Source of the DNA: JAVBKX01 sp031553835
GTDB lineage: Bacteria; Bacteroidota; Bacteroidia; Bacteroidales; Azobacteroidaceae
Direction: 5' to 3'
DNA length: 41,909 nt
Assembly (NCBI GenBank): GCA_031553835.1
Contig: JAVBKX010000043.1
Coordinates: forward strand, 1 to 41,909
Below, in pieces: positions 34,380 to 41,909 of the stretch (positions are counted from its first letter, which is position 1; every line of letters starts with the position of its first letter). The translations under genes were made by a program, and so were the position numbers. Below the pieces are notes generated by a model. That model made no database searches, was not told where the DNA came from, and was given only the letters and a program-made list of their open reading frames with translations.

Positions 34380-34973
34380 ATGGTACGAATAAAACTTATT
34401 ATATTATCCCTGTTGATCATAAGTACTGGATTTGTCCATTCCCAGGTTCAACTTGTTTCACCCAACCGTTATCCTGATAATGTAAAAACGGAAGATTCGA
34501 TTCCTGTATTTGTACTGTCCGACATTATCGTACTGCCCAAAAACGTATTGCCAAACACAAAAGAAGAACAAGCCTATCGAAAATTAATCCGGGATGTAAA
34601 AAAGACATTACCTTATGCCAAAATGGTATATGTCACATTAATGGAAACATACGAATACATTCAAACTCTTCCCGACGATCAATCACGAGAAGAGCATCTC
34701 AAACGCATGGAAAAAGAGATGTTTGACGAATACAAACCGATATTGAAAAAGATGTCTTTATCTCAGGGAAAATTACTCATCAGGCTAATCGACAGGGAAT
34801 GCAACCAAAGTTCTTACGATTTAGTCAAAGCATTTTTAGGTCCTTTCCGCGCCGGCTTTTGGAACATGTTTGCCGGCATGTTTGGAGCCAGTCTTAAAAC
34901 AGAATACGACCCATTAGGCAAAGATGTTGAAACCGAACGGGTCGTATTATTGGTTGAAAGCGGCGTTTTATGA
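34380..34973 (+). CDS. DUF4294-family secreted protein
   Basis: 197 residues from the ATG at 34380; an in-frame TTG at 34371 overlaps the -7 box. The signal peptide is about 1-21 (LIILSLLIISTGFVHS). The mature part contains the DUF4294 core: VFVLSDIIVLPK, YRKLIRDVKKTLPYAKMVYVTLMETY, LSQGKLLIRLIDRECNQSSYDLVKAFLGPFRAGFWN. This small family is found mainly in Bacteroidota and has no known function. It ends one base before the stop of the convergent gene. Confidence 0.88.
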   Translation: MVRIKLIILSLLIISTGFVHSQVQLVSPNRYPDNVKTEDSIPVFVLSDIIVLPKNVLPNTKEEQAYRKLIRDVKKTLPYAKMVYVTLMETYEYIQTLPDDQSREEHLKRMEKEMFDEYKPILKKMSLSQGKLLIRLIDRECNQSSYDLVKAFLGPFRAGFWNMFAGMFGASLKTEYDPLGKDVETERVVLLVESGVL

Positions 34974-34974
34974 A

Positions 34975-37188
34975 TTACTGTCCTTTTTTGGAAACCCTTG
35001 AGTTAAAATTGCCTGTTCGTTGATAATGGTGAAATTGTTGCGTTTGAAATTGTCCTCGCTGACGGGATTGTTCCGAACGGTTTAGTTCCTGAACCACAGG
35101 AGTTGATGGTTCCTGACGAGTCGTTCCCACCCGTTGTTGCGTAGTATGCCGCTGCGTCGTTCCCAGACTATTCGTTTGAGTCCACCGGCCATTTTCATTC
35201 TTTGTATATACATTACCATCATGACCTGCATATACTCTATTGTTTGTATGTACCACCGTACCTTGAGCTCCACGGGTAACTACTCCTGTTTTCCCCCCGG
35301 AAGTCTGGTAGCCGAAAGTCGTCCCATGAGCCGTGGTAACATGCCCTGAACGCGCCCATTGGTATCCATTGCTTACCGTTGAATGTCCCCATTGCGCATA
35401 CGGGTTATGTGCTTGCGATGTATGACCGTAAGCTCCCGTCCAGGGGTTATAAGTATTCGCTGCTGTACGCCCTCCATACCATCCTTGTACACTGACGGAA
35501 CGACCATATCTTCCGGTAGCCGGATTATACCAGGCTGCTGTTCCTGCTGCGCCATAAGGCCCGTAAGCTCTCCGGCCTACGGCAAAACTTCCCACCCAGG
35601 GATTATAAACTGCACCCGCACCATAAGTACAAGGCCAGGGGCGATAAATCGGATAAAAAGCTCCAGGCCACCAATATACATACGGAGGATAATACCACCC
35701 CGTTCCATATACTATCGCGGTACTGATAATCGCGCCTACTGCTGCGCCGATAATGAATACTCCAAAATAACCGCTTGTGGTGGCACATTCCACTGTAGTT
35801 GCTGTTGGGTTGACCTGTGTAACGTATATCACATTATATACCGGAGAACTTGGAGGAATGGTATAAATTACACTGGGTACGGAATCGGCTGTTTTCCAAG
35901 GCCCGTTCGGAGAAGTGGATACAAACCATACGGCCTGAAAACAGAGGTAATACAGATCGCCTACTTTAATTACTTTATCTTGCGTATTTGTAGCATAATA
36001 CATCGTGGTCCCTTCGATAGGAGCAAATTTAGGATCGCCATCATAACTTACAGTGGCTTTAGCTTCAGCTTCGGCGCGATTTACAATAACAGTTGTCGGT
36101 ATTTGCGCCAGCATTACAGCATCGGAAGCTTGAACCGTTCCGGGAACAGATGCCAATACATGTCCCTTCGGAGAATCTTCCGGAATTTTAGCAAAATCGG
36201 CAGGCAGATCATTGCCGGCGTATGTCCACGGACCTCCAAACGCTTTGGATCGAAACCACCTTCCCGAAAGCAGGATATAATATTCGTTTTGCGCCTGATC
36301 TACAAAAATATCATCATCCGAATTACTTACATACAATAAACCGGTACCTGGAATTTTAGCAAATACAGGAGCACCTTCCGTAATAATTAATTCGGCCGGC
36401 TTATTACTGTAAAACACTTCGGGAACATCTGTTGCGGCCCGGGGCGGCACTTGTTTTTTTACATCATCAAAATTTTGCCCGGTGGGAAGGGCCGACATAT
36501 CTTTAGGTAATGTTTGCGTTTGTTTCCATGGCCCTTGCAGATATTGGGAAGTCAGCCAAATATCATTAACCAATAAGAAATATTGTTTTGTGGATTTTTG
36601 ATAGAACAAATCCCAATTGGTATTGACTACAAATTCAATATCGGTTTTTTCAATCGGAGACAATACCGGATCGCCATCTACAATTAATAAAATTGCAGGA
36701 TTTGCGCTATAAAAAATAGTCGGCGGGTCATTTTTTACTTGCACCGTGGCCGCTTTTACATTTTTAGGTCCCAAGTCTGCCAAAATACGATCTGTTGAAA
36801 TAGTTTCTTCATTATCTGGCATTAATGCAAGAAATGTTTTTTTCATTGATGCTGCCTGTTGCGAATTTAATGAAGGGAAACGGACATCTGTATAATCAAT
36901 GTTATGCAAATAAGTAGTTCTCGCTTCTTTATCCGTTTTGGTGTCACACTGAAAAGAAGCAACTCCGAGAACTTCCTGCCCTCCTGAAGGCGTTATGCCG
37001 AAAGCCATACGCCCGGTCAATTTCTTATAATTATCCCATTTATCAATTTGAGGTTGGTAGTAGATAATCGTCGCTTTTGAATCAGATACCTGACGAGGCC
37101 AGCCAATTTCTTGCGATAAATCTTGTTGGGCCACTACAAATGGGATACAAGCTATACTTAAACCTAAAAGAATCAAAAAACGTTTCAT
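34975..37188 (-). CDS. Secreted/membrane repeat protein with Gly/Tyr/Trp-rich tail
   Basis: 737 residues from the ATG at 37188; the frame extends 17 codons upstream, but only 37188 gives a signal peptide (FLILLGLSIACIPFVVA). Three degenerate repeats lie at about 155-235, 255-338 and 364-448; each has an F/V-Y-S or similar start, a G-x-P-x-F/L-x-x-I phrase, YY/YF-L followed by W, and GPW. A hydrophobic glycine zipper-like helix (about 473-495, GVFIIGAAVGAIISTAIVYG) is followed by a Tyr/Trp/Pro-rich stretch and a long Gly-, Asn-, Tyr- and Thr-rich tail (YNPWTGAYG, YNPATGRYG). Similar proteins are sometimes annotated as carbohydrate-binding family V/XII, but I cannot assign a function. Confidence 0.75.
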   Translation of the reverse strand: MKRFLILLGLSIACIPFVVAQQDLSQEIGWPRQVSDSKATIIYYQPQIDKWDNYKKLTGRMAFGITPSGGQEVLGVASFQCDTKTDKEARTTYLHNIDYTDVRFPSLNSQQAASMKKTFLALMPDNEETISTDRILADLGPKNVKAATVQVKNDPPTIFYSANPAILLIVDGDPVLSPIEKTDIEFVVNTNWDLFYQKSTKQYFLLVNDIWLTSQYLQGPWKQTQTLPKDMSALPTGQNFDDVKKQVPPRAATDVPEVFYSNKPAELIITEGAPVFAKIPGTGLLYVSNSDDDIFVDQAQNEYYILLSGRWFRSKAFGGPWTYAGNDLPADFAKIPEDSPKGHVLASVPGTVQASDAVMLAQIPTTVIVNRAEAEAKATVSYDGDPKFAPIEGTTMYYATNTQDKVIKVGDLYYLCFQAVWFVSTSPNGPWKTADSVPSVIYTIPPSSPVYNVIYVTQVNPTATTVECATTSGYFGVFIIGAAVGAIISTAIVYGTGWYYPPYVYWWPGAFYPIYRPWPCTYGAGAVYNPWVGSFAVGRRAYGPYGAAGTAAWYNPATGRYGRSVSVQGWYGGRTAANTYNPWTGAYGHTSQAHNPYAQWGHSTVSNGYQWARSGHVTTAHGTTFGYQTSGGKTGVVTRGAQGTVVHTNNRVYAGHDGNVYTKNENGRWTQTNSLGTTQRHTTQQRVGTTRQEPSTPVVQELNRSEQSRQRGQFQTQQFHHYQRTGNFNSRVSKKGQ

Positions 37189-37354
37189 AGTACTTTTATA
37201 TTTTGTTATTATTCCGATTTTTTTAAATAACAAAACCATGAAGAAATAGTTTGATTATAGCACTTTAATTTAAATTTTTCTACGTTTGTGTTGCAAAAAT
37301 ACCGGACAAAAGCGAAGGATTAAAGGCACGAGATCTACACTTGATTTTTCGTAA

Positions 37355-37397
37355 AAAAATTACGGCTCATAAGCAGAACTTATAAGCCGTAATTTTT
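37355..37397 (-). terminator. Rho-independent terminator of the sdh/frd operon
   Basis: Arms 37355-37373 and 37379-37397 form a 19-bp stem with one mismatch and a 5-nt loop (CAGAA). In the minus direction the stem ends in a T-run (complement of the A-run from 37353). It lies 27 bp beyond the sdhB stop. The T-run at the other end makes it potentially bidirectional. Confidence 0.85.
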
Positions 37398-37423
37398 AAT
37401 CTTGTAATAAAATACCCTTATTT

Positions 37424-38179
37424 TCAGTCCTTAAATCTCGCTTTCAAAAATTCACGATTTAAACGGGCAATATTACTGATAGATATATTTTTAGGACATT
37501 CCTGTTCACAAGCGGCAGTATTTGTACAGTTACCAAAACCTAATTCGTCCATTTTAGCAACCATCGCTTTGGCACGACGGGCAGCTTCTATCCTACCCTG
37601 CGGCAACAATGCCAATTGACTTACTTTAGCTGATACAAATAACATGGCCGAACCATTCTTACATGCAGCAACACAAGCTCCGCAACCTATACATGATGCA
37701 GAATCCATTGCTTCATCCGCATCAATTTTGGAAATAGGAATAGCATTTGCATCAGGTACTCCTCCGGTATTTACAGAAACATATCCTCCGGCCTGAATGA
37801 TTTTATCAAAAGCCGACCGATCGACCATCAGGTCGCGGATTACCGGAAAACCTGCCGAACGCCACGGTTCGATCGTAATGGTTTCGCCATCTTTGAATTT
37901 ACGCATGTGCAACTGGCAAGTCGTTATGTCTTCGTCCGGCCCATGCGGATGTCCGTTGACATATAAAGAACACATTCCACAAATTCCTTCGCGGCAATCG
38001 TGATCGAATACAACGGGTTCTTTACCTTCATTGATCAATTTCTCGTTCAGGATATCCAACATTTCGAGGAAAGAAGTATCCCCCGAAATTCCATCCAATT
38101 TATAGGTCTCAAATGCGCCCTTAGCTTTCGGCCCTTTTTGACGCCAAACTTTTAAGTTTATATTTATTATTTTTTCCAT
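37424..38179 (-). CDS. sdhB: Succinate dehydrogenase/fumarate reductase iron-sulfur subunit
   Basis: 251 residues. It carries electrons between the flavoprotein and the quinone-linked cytochrome b. Cluster ligands are visible: [2Fe-2S] in HDCREGICGMCSLYVNG plus TTCQLH, [4Fe-4S] in SCIGCGACVAACKN, and the third cluster in NCTNTAACEQECPKN. It is the last gene of the C-A-B operon, separated from sdhA by 509 bp that hold an inserted small gene. In anaerobic Bacteroidota the complex mainly reduces fumarate with menaquinol. Confidence 0.96.
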   Translation of the reverse strand: MEKIININLKVWRQKGPKAKGAFETYKLDGISGDTSFLEMLDILNEKLINEGKEPVVFDHDCREGICGMCSLYVNGHPHGPDEDITTCQLHMRKFKDGETITIEPWRSAGFPVIRDLMVDRSAFDKIIQAGGYVSVNTGGVPDANAIPISKIDADEAMDSASCIGCGACVAACKNGSAMLFVSAKVSQLALLPQGRIEAARRAKAMVAKMDELGFGNCTNTAACEQECPKNISISNIARLNREFLKARFKD

Positions 38180-38187
38180 TGTCTCTT

Positions 38188-38687
38188 AGTTTACGAGTTT
38201 ACGAGTTAACAAGTTAACAAATTCTATTACTCCGGTCTGCTTTTAATTAAAGAGGATAACATTTTTAATACTTCATTGATTTGAAGGCTTAAACTTTCAA
38301 AATCTTCCAAATTTAAATATGCTAACTCTTTTGCAATAATAACTTGTGTTTCTAATTCTGAAGCGGAACCTAACGAAATGTACAAAAAATGAACTAATTC
38401 TTTATTAGATAACCGGCCGTAGCCTTCTGCAATATTAGAAGGAATAGAAACCGCACACCGTCTCATTTGACCAACTAAGCCATAAAGTTCTTCTTTAGGA
38501 AAGCATTTGGTTACTGCATAAACCTGCTTAACCAATTCTATTCCTTTTATCCAAACTTTAAGATCTTTGTGAGTTGTCATTAAAACTTATTCTTTGATTA
38601 ATTCGTAAACTATATATTTTTAACTTAATTTTTTCATCCCATCAACTTGTCAACTTGTTTACTTGTCAACTTGTTTACTTGTTTACT
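38188..38687. other. Putative IVS-like element: inverted 8-bp-unit arrays flanking a four-helix-bundle gene
   Basis: Left array 38188-38220 is (AGTTTACG)x2 then (AGTTAACA)x2. Right array 38642-38687 on the complementary strand reads AGTAAACA, AGTAAACA, AGTTGACA, AGTAAACA, AGTTGACA and part of a sixth unit. Four aligned units match at about 24 of 32 bases, in inverted orientation. Between the arms lies only the four-helix-bundle gene. The whole block fills the sdhA-sdhB gap. Intervening sequences in bacterial 23S rRNA have the same plan: a member of this protein family between pairing arms. That this is a mobile element is inferred. Confidence 0.55.
38227..38580 (-). CDS. Four-helix-bundle protein (23S rRNA intervening-sequence protein family)
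   Basis: 117 residues, wholly helical. Family landmarks are KDLKVWIKGIELVKQVYAVT, FPKEELYGLVGQMRRCAVSI, PSNIAEGYGRLSNKELVHFL and GSASELETQVIIAKELAYL. These proteins form pentameric four-helix bundles and were first described as ORFs inside 23S rRNA intervening sequences; related Avd proteins work with diversity-generating retroelements. Their biochemical role is not settled, although nucleic-acid binding has been suggested. Here it interrupts the sdhA-sdhB gap in the sense direction, so it is probably transcribed with the operon. Confidence 0.93.
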   Translation of the reverse strand: MTTHKDLKVWIKGIELVKQVYAVTKCFPKEELYGLVGQMRRCAVSIPSNIAEGYGRLSNKELVHFLYISLGSASELETQVIIAKELAYLNLEDFESLSLQINEVLKMLSSLIKSRPE

Positions 38688-38688
38688 A

Positions 38689-40635
38689 TTATGCTTTATA
38701 ATTCCTTTGTTGACGAACAATAAATTCGTAATCAAGCGACTCCTTGATAAGTTCCGGATCTTGATTCTCTCCCATATATTTCCAGCAAGCTGCGTATGAA
38801 TAGTTATCGTCATCACGAAGCGCTTCGCCATCAGGAGTTTGATATTCTTCACGGAAGTGACCTCCGCAAGACTCATTACGATTCAATCCGTCTAAAGCCA
38901 TCAGGTAACCGATTTCTAAAAAGTCGGCCACACGCAGAGCTTTTTCAAGTTCAACATTCAATGTATTGGCTTCTCCCGGAATACGTACGTTGGTCCAGAA
39001 TTCTTTTTTCACTTCTTTCAGTTTCTTCAAAGCGGTTTCCAACGATTCTTTCGTACGTCCCATTCCGACATAATCCCACATAATCAATCCTAATTCTTTG
39101 TGAATAGAATCGACAGAACGTTTTCCTTTAATACTCATCAATTTAGCCACTTTTTCATTGATCTCGTCTTCTGCTTTTTGAAATTCCGGCAGATCTGTAC
39201 TGAAACGCGGTACACGGATTTGGTCGGCTAAATAATTCTGAATAGTATATGGAAGCACGAAATATCCGTCGGCTAATCCCTGCATCAAAGCAGAAGCTCC
39301 CAGACGGTTGGCTCCGTGATCGGAAAAATTGGCTTCACCAATAGCAAATAATCCCGGAATAGAAGTCTGTAGTTCGTAATCCACCCAAACTCCACCCATA
39401 GTATAATGAATGGCCGGATAAATCATCATCGGGGTTTCATACGGATTGTCATCAACAATTTTTTCGTACATCTGGAATAAGTTTCCGTAACGAGCCTCAA
39501 CTGTTTTCAATCCCAAACGGTTAATCGCATCTGAAAAATCCAGGTAAACAGCCAAACCTGTCGCCCCGACTCCGAAACCGGCATCGCAACGTTCTTTAGC
39601 CGCACGGGAAGCCACATCACGAGGCACTAAGTTTCCAAAAGCAGGATACCTTCTTTCCAAATAATAATCACGGTCTTCTTCTTTGATCGCAGTTGGTTTC
39701 AATTTACCGGCGCGGATAGCTTCGGCATCTTCTTTCTTTTTAGGCACCCAGATACGACCGTCATTACGCAATGATTCAGACATCAAAGTCAATTTAGACT
39801 GGAATTCGCCATGCACAGGAATGCATGTCGGGTGAATTTGAGCGAAACAAGGATTAGCAAAATAAGCGCCTTTTTTATAGCATTGCAACGCAGCTGAGCC
39901 ATTGGATCCCATCGCATTGGTAGAAAGGAAAAATGTATTCCCATATCCTCCGGTTCCGATCACAACGGCATGCGCCGAGAATCTTTCAATTTTACCGGTT
40001 ACTAAATTGCGGGCGATTATACCGCGGGCGCGACCGTCGATAATCACTACATCCAACATTTCATAACGGGTGAATAATTTAACAGAACCTTTATTTACCT
40101 GACGACTTAATGCAGAATATGCGCCAAGTAATAATTGCTGCCCTGTTTGACCTTTAGCATAAAAGGTACGGGAAACCTGCGCCCCACCGAAAGAACGGTT
40201 GTCTAACAAACCGCCGTATTCGCGAGCGAAAGGAACTCCCTGAGCTACACACTGGTCGATGATACTGTTGGCGACTTCGGCCAAACGGTGAACATTCGCT
40301 TCGCGGGCGCGGTAATCTCCTCCTTTGATAGTGTCGTAAAACAAACGGTAAACCGAGTCACCGTCGTTTTGATAATTCTTGGCAGCATTAATACCTCCCT
40401 GTGCAGCAATAGAGTGCGCACGGCGAGGAGAATCCTGTATGCAGAAATTCAATACATTGAATCCCATTTCGCCGAGCGAAGCGGCAGCAGAAGCTCCGGC
40501 CAAACCTGTTCCGACAACTATAATGTCCAAGCGGCGTTTATTAGCGGGATTCACCAATTTCTGATGATTTTTATAATTGGTCCACTTTTCAGCCAACGGA
40601 CCTTGAGGGATTTTTGCATCTAACTTTGTACTCAT
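38689..40635 (-). CDS. sdhA: Succinate dehydrogenase/fumarate reductase flavoprotein subunit
   Basis: 648 residues. It oxidises succinate or reduces fumarate on covalently bound FAD. The dinucleotide-binding start is IIVVGTGLAGASAAASLGE; the FAD-linkage region is RRAHSIAAQGGINAAKNYQ, with the His that carries FAD. Active-site and family phrases include HPTCIPVHGEFQSKL, HYTMGGVWVDYELQTSIPG, FAIGEANFSDHGANRLGASAL and RNESCGGHFREEYQT. Length and order (C, A, then B) fit the Bacteroidota/epsilonproteobacterial type. The stop codon is immediately followed by the 8-bp-unit array. Confidence 0.97.
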   Translation of the reverse strand: MSTKLDAKIPQGPLAEKWTNYKNHQKLVNPANKRRLDIIVVGTGLAGASAAASLGEMGFNVLNFCIQDSPRRAHSIAAQGGINAAKNYQNDGDSVYRLFYDTIKGGDYRAREANVHRLAEVANSIIDQCVAQGVPFAREYGGLLDNRSFGGAQVSRTFYAKGQTGQQLLLGAYSALSRQVNKGSVKLFTRYEMLDVVIIDGRARGIIARNLVTGKIERFSAHAVVIGTGGYGNTFFLSTNAMGSNGSAALQCYKKGAYFANPCFAQIHPTCIPVHGEFQSKLTLMSESLRNDGRIWVPKKKEDAEAIRAGKLKPTAIKEEDRDYYLERRYPAFGNLVPRDVASRAAKERCDAGFGVGATGLAVYLDFSDAINRLGLKTVEARYGNLFQMYEKIVDDNPYETPMMIYPAIHYTMGGVWVDYELQTSIPGLFAIGEANFSDHGANRLGASALMQGLADGYFVLPYTIQNYLADQIRVPRFSTDLPEFQKAEDEINEKVAKLMSIKGKRSVDSIHKELGLIMWDYVGMGRTKESLETALKKLKEVKKEFWTNVRIPGEANTLNVELEKALRVADFLEIGYLMALDGLNRNESCGGHFREEYQTPDGEALRDDDNYSYAACWKYMGENQDPELIKESLDYEFIVRQQRNYKA

Positions 40636-40683
40636 ATCTGTTTTTCTTTTTAATCGTAAATAAAAATAATCAATCTTTACTTA

Positions 40684-41370
40684 TCACAATGATGTTACGT
40701 AAAAATAGATTGTTACAAAAGCAAATCCCAGGCAAAGAAGAGTTGCCAGCACTTGTCCTGTCATTTTCCAGCGGTTGAACCAAACCTGGTTGTTCCATCC
40801 AATAGTTTGAAGCGCACTCCAAAAACCATGGGTCAAATGGAACCACAATGCAACATACCAAATCAAGTACGCAACGGCAATCCATGTATGACTGAAATAA
40901 TATTCGACGAATGCAGCCCCATCTTGAGGAGATACCATACCTCCACCCAATTCCACTTCATGATGCCCCATCAATTCTGCAAACATCATTTTATACCAAA
41001 ATTGACTGAAATGCAACAGTAAGAACCCGGCAACGATGATTCCCAAAACAAACATGTTTTGAGACGCCCATTCCACATTTTTAGGACGAGCATTCACTGT
41101 GTAGCGATCGTTACCTCGCGCATTACGGTTCTGCAAAGTCAGGATCAACGCATAAATGAAGTGAATAGCCACAATACCTCCCAACACTACTGTTGCAGCA
41201 ACAGCATACCAGTTGGCGCCCAATAAAGAGCAAATGGCATTGTAAGCCTCCTTCGAAAACACAGCCGTCACGTTCATCGATACGTGAAACAGCAAAAACA
41301 GGACAAGAACAATACCTGACATACTCATGATAAACTTCTTGCCAATAGAAGAATTAATAAGCCAATACAT
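40684..41370 (-). CDS. sdhC: Succinate dehydrogenase/fumarate reductase cytochrome b subunit
   Basis: 228 residues with five predicted membrane helices, the b558-type single-anchor subunit that replaces separate C and D subunits. N-terminal SSIGKKFIMSMSGIVLVLFLLFHV and later histidines in helices (LLFHVSMN, IVAIHFIYAL, LLLHFSQF, LWFHLTHGFW) are suitable haem ligands. It passes electrons between menaquinone and SdhB. It is the first gene of the operon, 48 bp before sdhA. No textbook -7 box is apparent in its AT-rich upstream region. Confidence 0.93.
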   Translation of the reverse strand: MYWLINSSIGKKFIMSMSGIVLVLFLLFHVSMNVTAVFSKEAYNAICSLLGANWYAVAATVVLGGIVAIHFIYALILTLQNRNARGNDRYTVNARPKNVEWASQNMFVLGIIVAGFLLLHFSQFWYKMMFAELMGHHEVELGGGMVSPQDGAAFVEYYFSHTWIAVAYLIWYVALWFHLTHGFWSALQTIGWNNQVWFNRWKMTGQVLATLLCLGFAFVTIYFYVTSL

Positions 41371-41538
41371 AGATTTTTGTTTAGATTTATAGTATTATAA
41401 TTTTTATTGAATAAGCGGCAGAAAACACCATACAACAATCATCCGCAAAATTAGAAGTTTAAAGGGAAAGTAACAAGGATTTCCTAAAATAATTAAAAGT
41501 AGAAAAAGGGGCAATGCAGGAAAGATAAAACGAAAAAC

Positions 41539-41909
41539 ATGGTTACTCCAAGTCGGTCCTGGTTGGAAATATTAAAAAAAGGTGAAAGCCCTAATGTGGT
41601 TAGTGCGTTTGCAGCGCCCGCTTCTCAGCGACTTCATTGATATGAGCCATGAATTTGGTTCTGTTGTCCGAAAAGATCGATTGGACATCGATAGAGGGTG
41701 CGTTTTCTGTTTTCTATTCAAAAACAGGCCAACCTTCAGTTCCTATCCGGATGATGGTTGGGTGTCTTATTCTCAAGCAATTGTACAATTATGGGGATGA
41801 GACTCTGGCTAAAGCGTGGGTAATGAATCCCTACATGCAGTATTTTTGTGGGGAAGCTTATTTTCAATACAGTTTTCCATTTGACCCGAGTGATTTTGTT
41901 CATTTCCGT
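41539..41909 (+). pseudogene. IS5-type transposase, N-terminal part, frameshifted and cut by the window edge
   Basis: Three consecutive frames together read as one Bacteroidota IS5-type transposase N-terminus. Frame from 41539: TPSRSWLEILKKGESPNVVS. Next frame: LLSDFIDMSHE. From 41658: VLLSEKIDW, VFYSKTGQPSVPIRMMVG, LYNYGDETLAKAWVMNPYMQ and DPSDFVHFR to the edge. The first shift lies near 41622-41635. The second is at the TTT of 41654-41656, where removal of one T restores HELVLLSEK. The C-terminal catalytic part is outside the window. It lies upstream of sdhC in the opposite orientation. I could not identify a terminal inverted repeat. At least this copy appears inactive. Confidence 0.8.

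Noticed and set aside
38641..38690. 8-bp repeat array as a CRISPR remnant
   Set aside because: Units are contiguous 8-mers without spacers, no cas genes are nearby, and the arrays are inverted relative to each other.
41582..41800. Independent 72-residue plus-strand gene
   Set aside because: It is an out-of-frame reading of the transposase remnant; only its first part matches and the match continues in the next frame.

Overview
The window is chromosomal DNA from a member of the Bacteroidota, most likely the Bacteroidales. The evidence is a SusC/SusD pair, several secreted proteins ending in type IX secretion (T9SS) sorting domains, TAnnTTTG -7 promoter boxes with AT-rich leaders in place of Shine-Dalgarno sites, and a frd/sdh C-A-B operon with a fused-type cytochrome b subunit. 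I would not name a genus.

Region 1 (about 1-17140, all minus strand) is a polysaccharide utilization locus (PUL). Read in the direction of transcription, it starts with a GH92 alpha-mannosidase lipoprotein and a giant double beta-helix/F5-8C protein (operon 1). A second promoter then drives SusC, SusD, a GH99-like lipoprotein, a beta-helix T9SS protein, a GH43-CBM6-T9SS enzyme and a secreted protein built of 196-residue repeats that runs off the left edge (operon 2). GH92 plus a GH99-like enzyme points to an alpha-mannose-containing glycan; GH43 suggests pentose side chains or a mixed substrate.

Region 2 (17140-22417) is regulatory. It holds a membrane-spanning protein with an extracytoplasmic LamG-like/Kelch sensor and a cytoplasmic winged-helix plus BTAD-like (SARP-type) output, then a convergent LytS/LytR-type two-component pair and a CHRD-domain surface lipoprotein. 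The main discovery is a pair of operators. Upstream of both GH92 and SusC, and nowhere else I could find, five TTAA cores recur at exactly 11-bp spacing, and each array stops exactly 11 bp from a TAnnTTTG -7 box. An 11-bp phase fits tandem binding by an OmpR/SARP-type winged helix, so the divergently transcribed regulator is the natural candidate. I read this as an undescribed PUL control system: a membrane-tethered Kelch-SARP regulator acting on pentameric TTAA arrays at two promoters.

Region 3 (22527-34973) is mostly housekeeping: ppk1, a YfcE-like phosphoesterase, a WbpE/WbpD-like sugar aminotransferase and acetyltransferase pair, a LolC/E-like permease with rbfA, an O-methyltransferase, pyruvate kinase, aroQ, xerD, a membrane SGNH protein, surE and a DUF4294 protein.

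Region 4 (34975-41909) holds a large secreted repeat protein, a strong terminator, and the succinate dehydrogenase/fumarate reductase operon. That operon is interrupted between the flavoprotein and iron-sulfur genes by a four-helix-bundle (23S rRNA intervening-sequence-protein family) gene lying between inverted arrays of 8-bp units. A frameshifted IS5-type transposase remnant runs off the right edge. Three further sequence-unrelated but similarly built imperfect hairpins sit immediately behind stop codons within operons. No tRNA, rRNA, CRISPR array or complete insertion sequence was seen.
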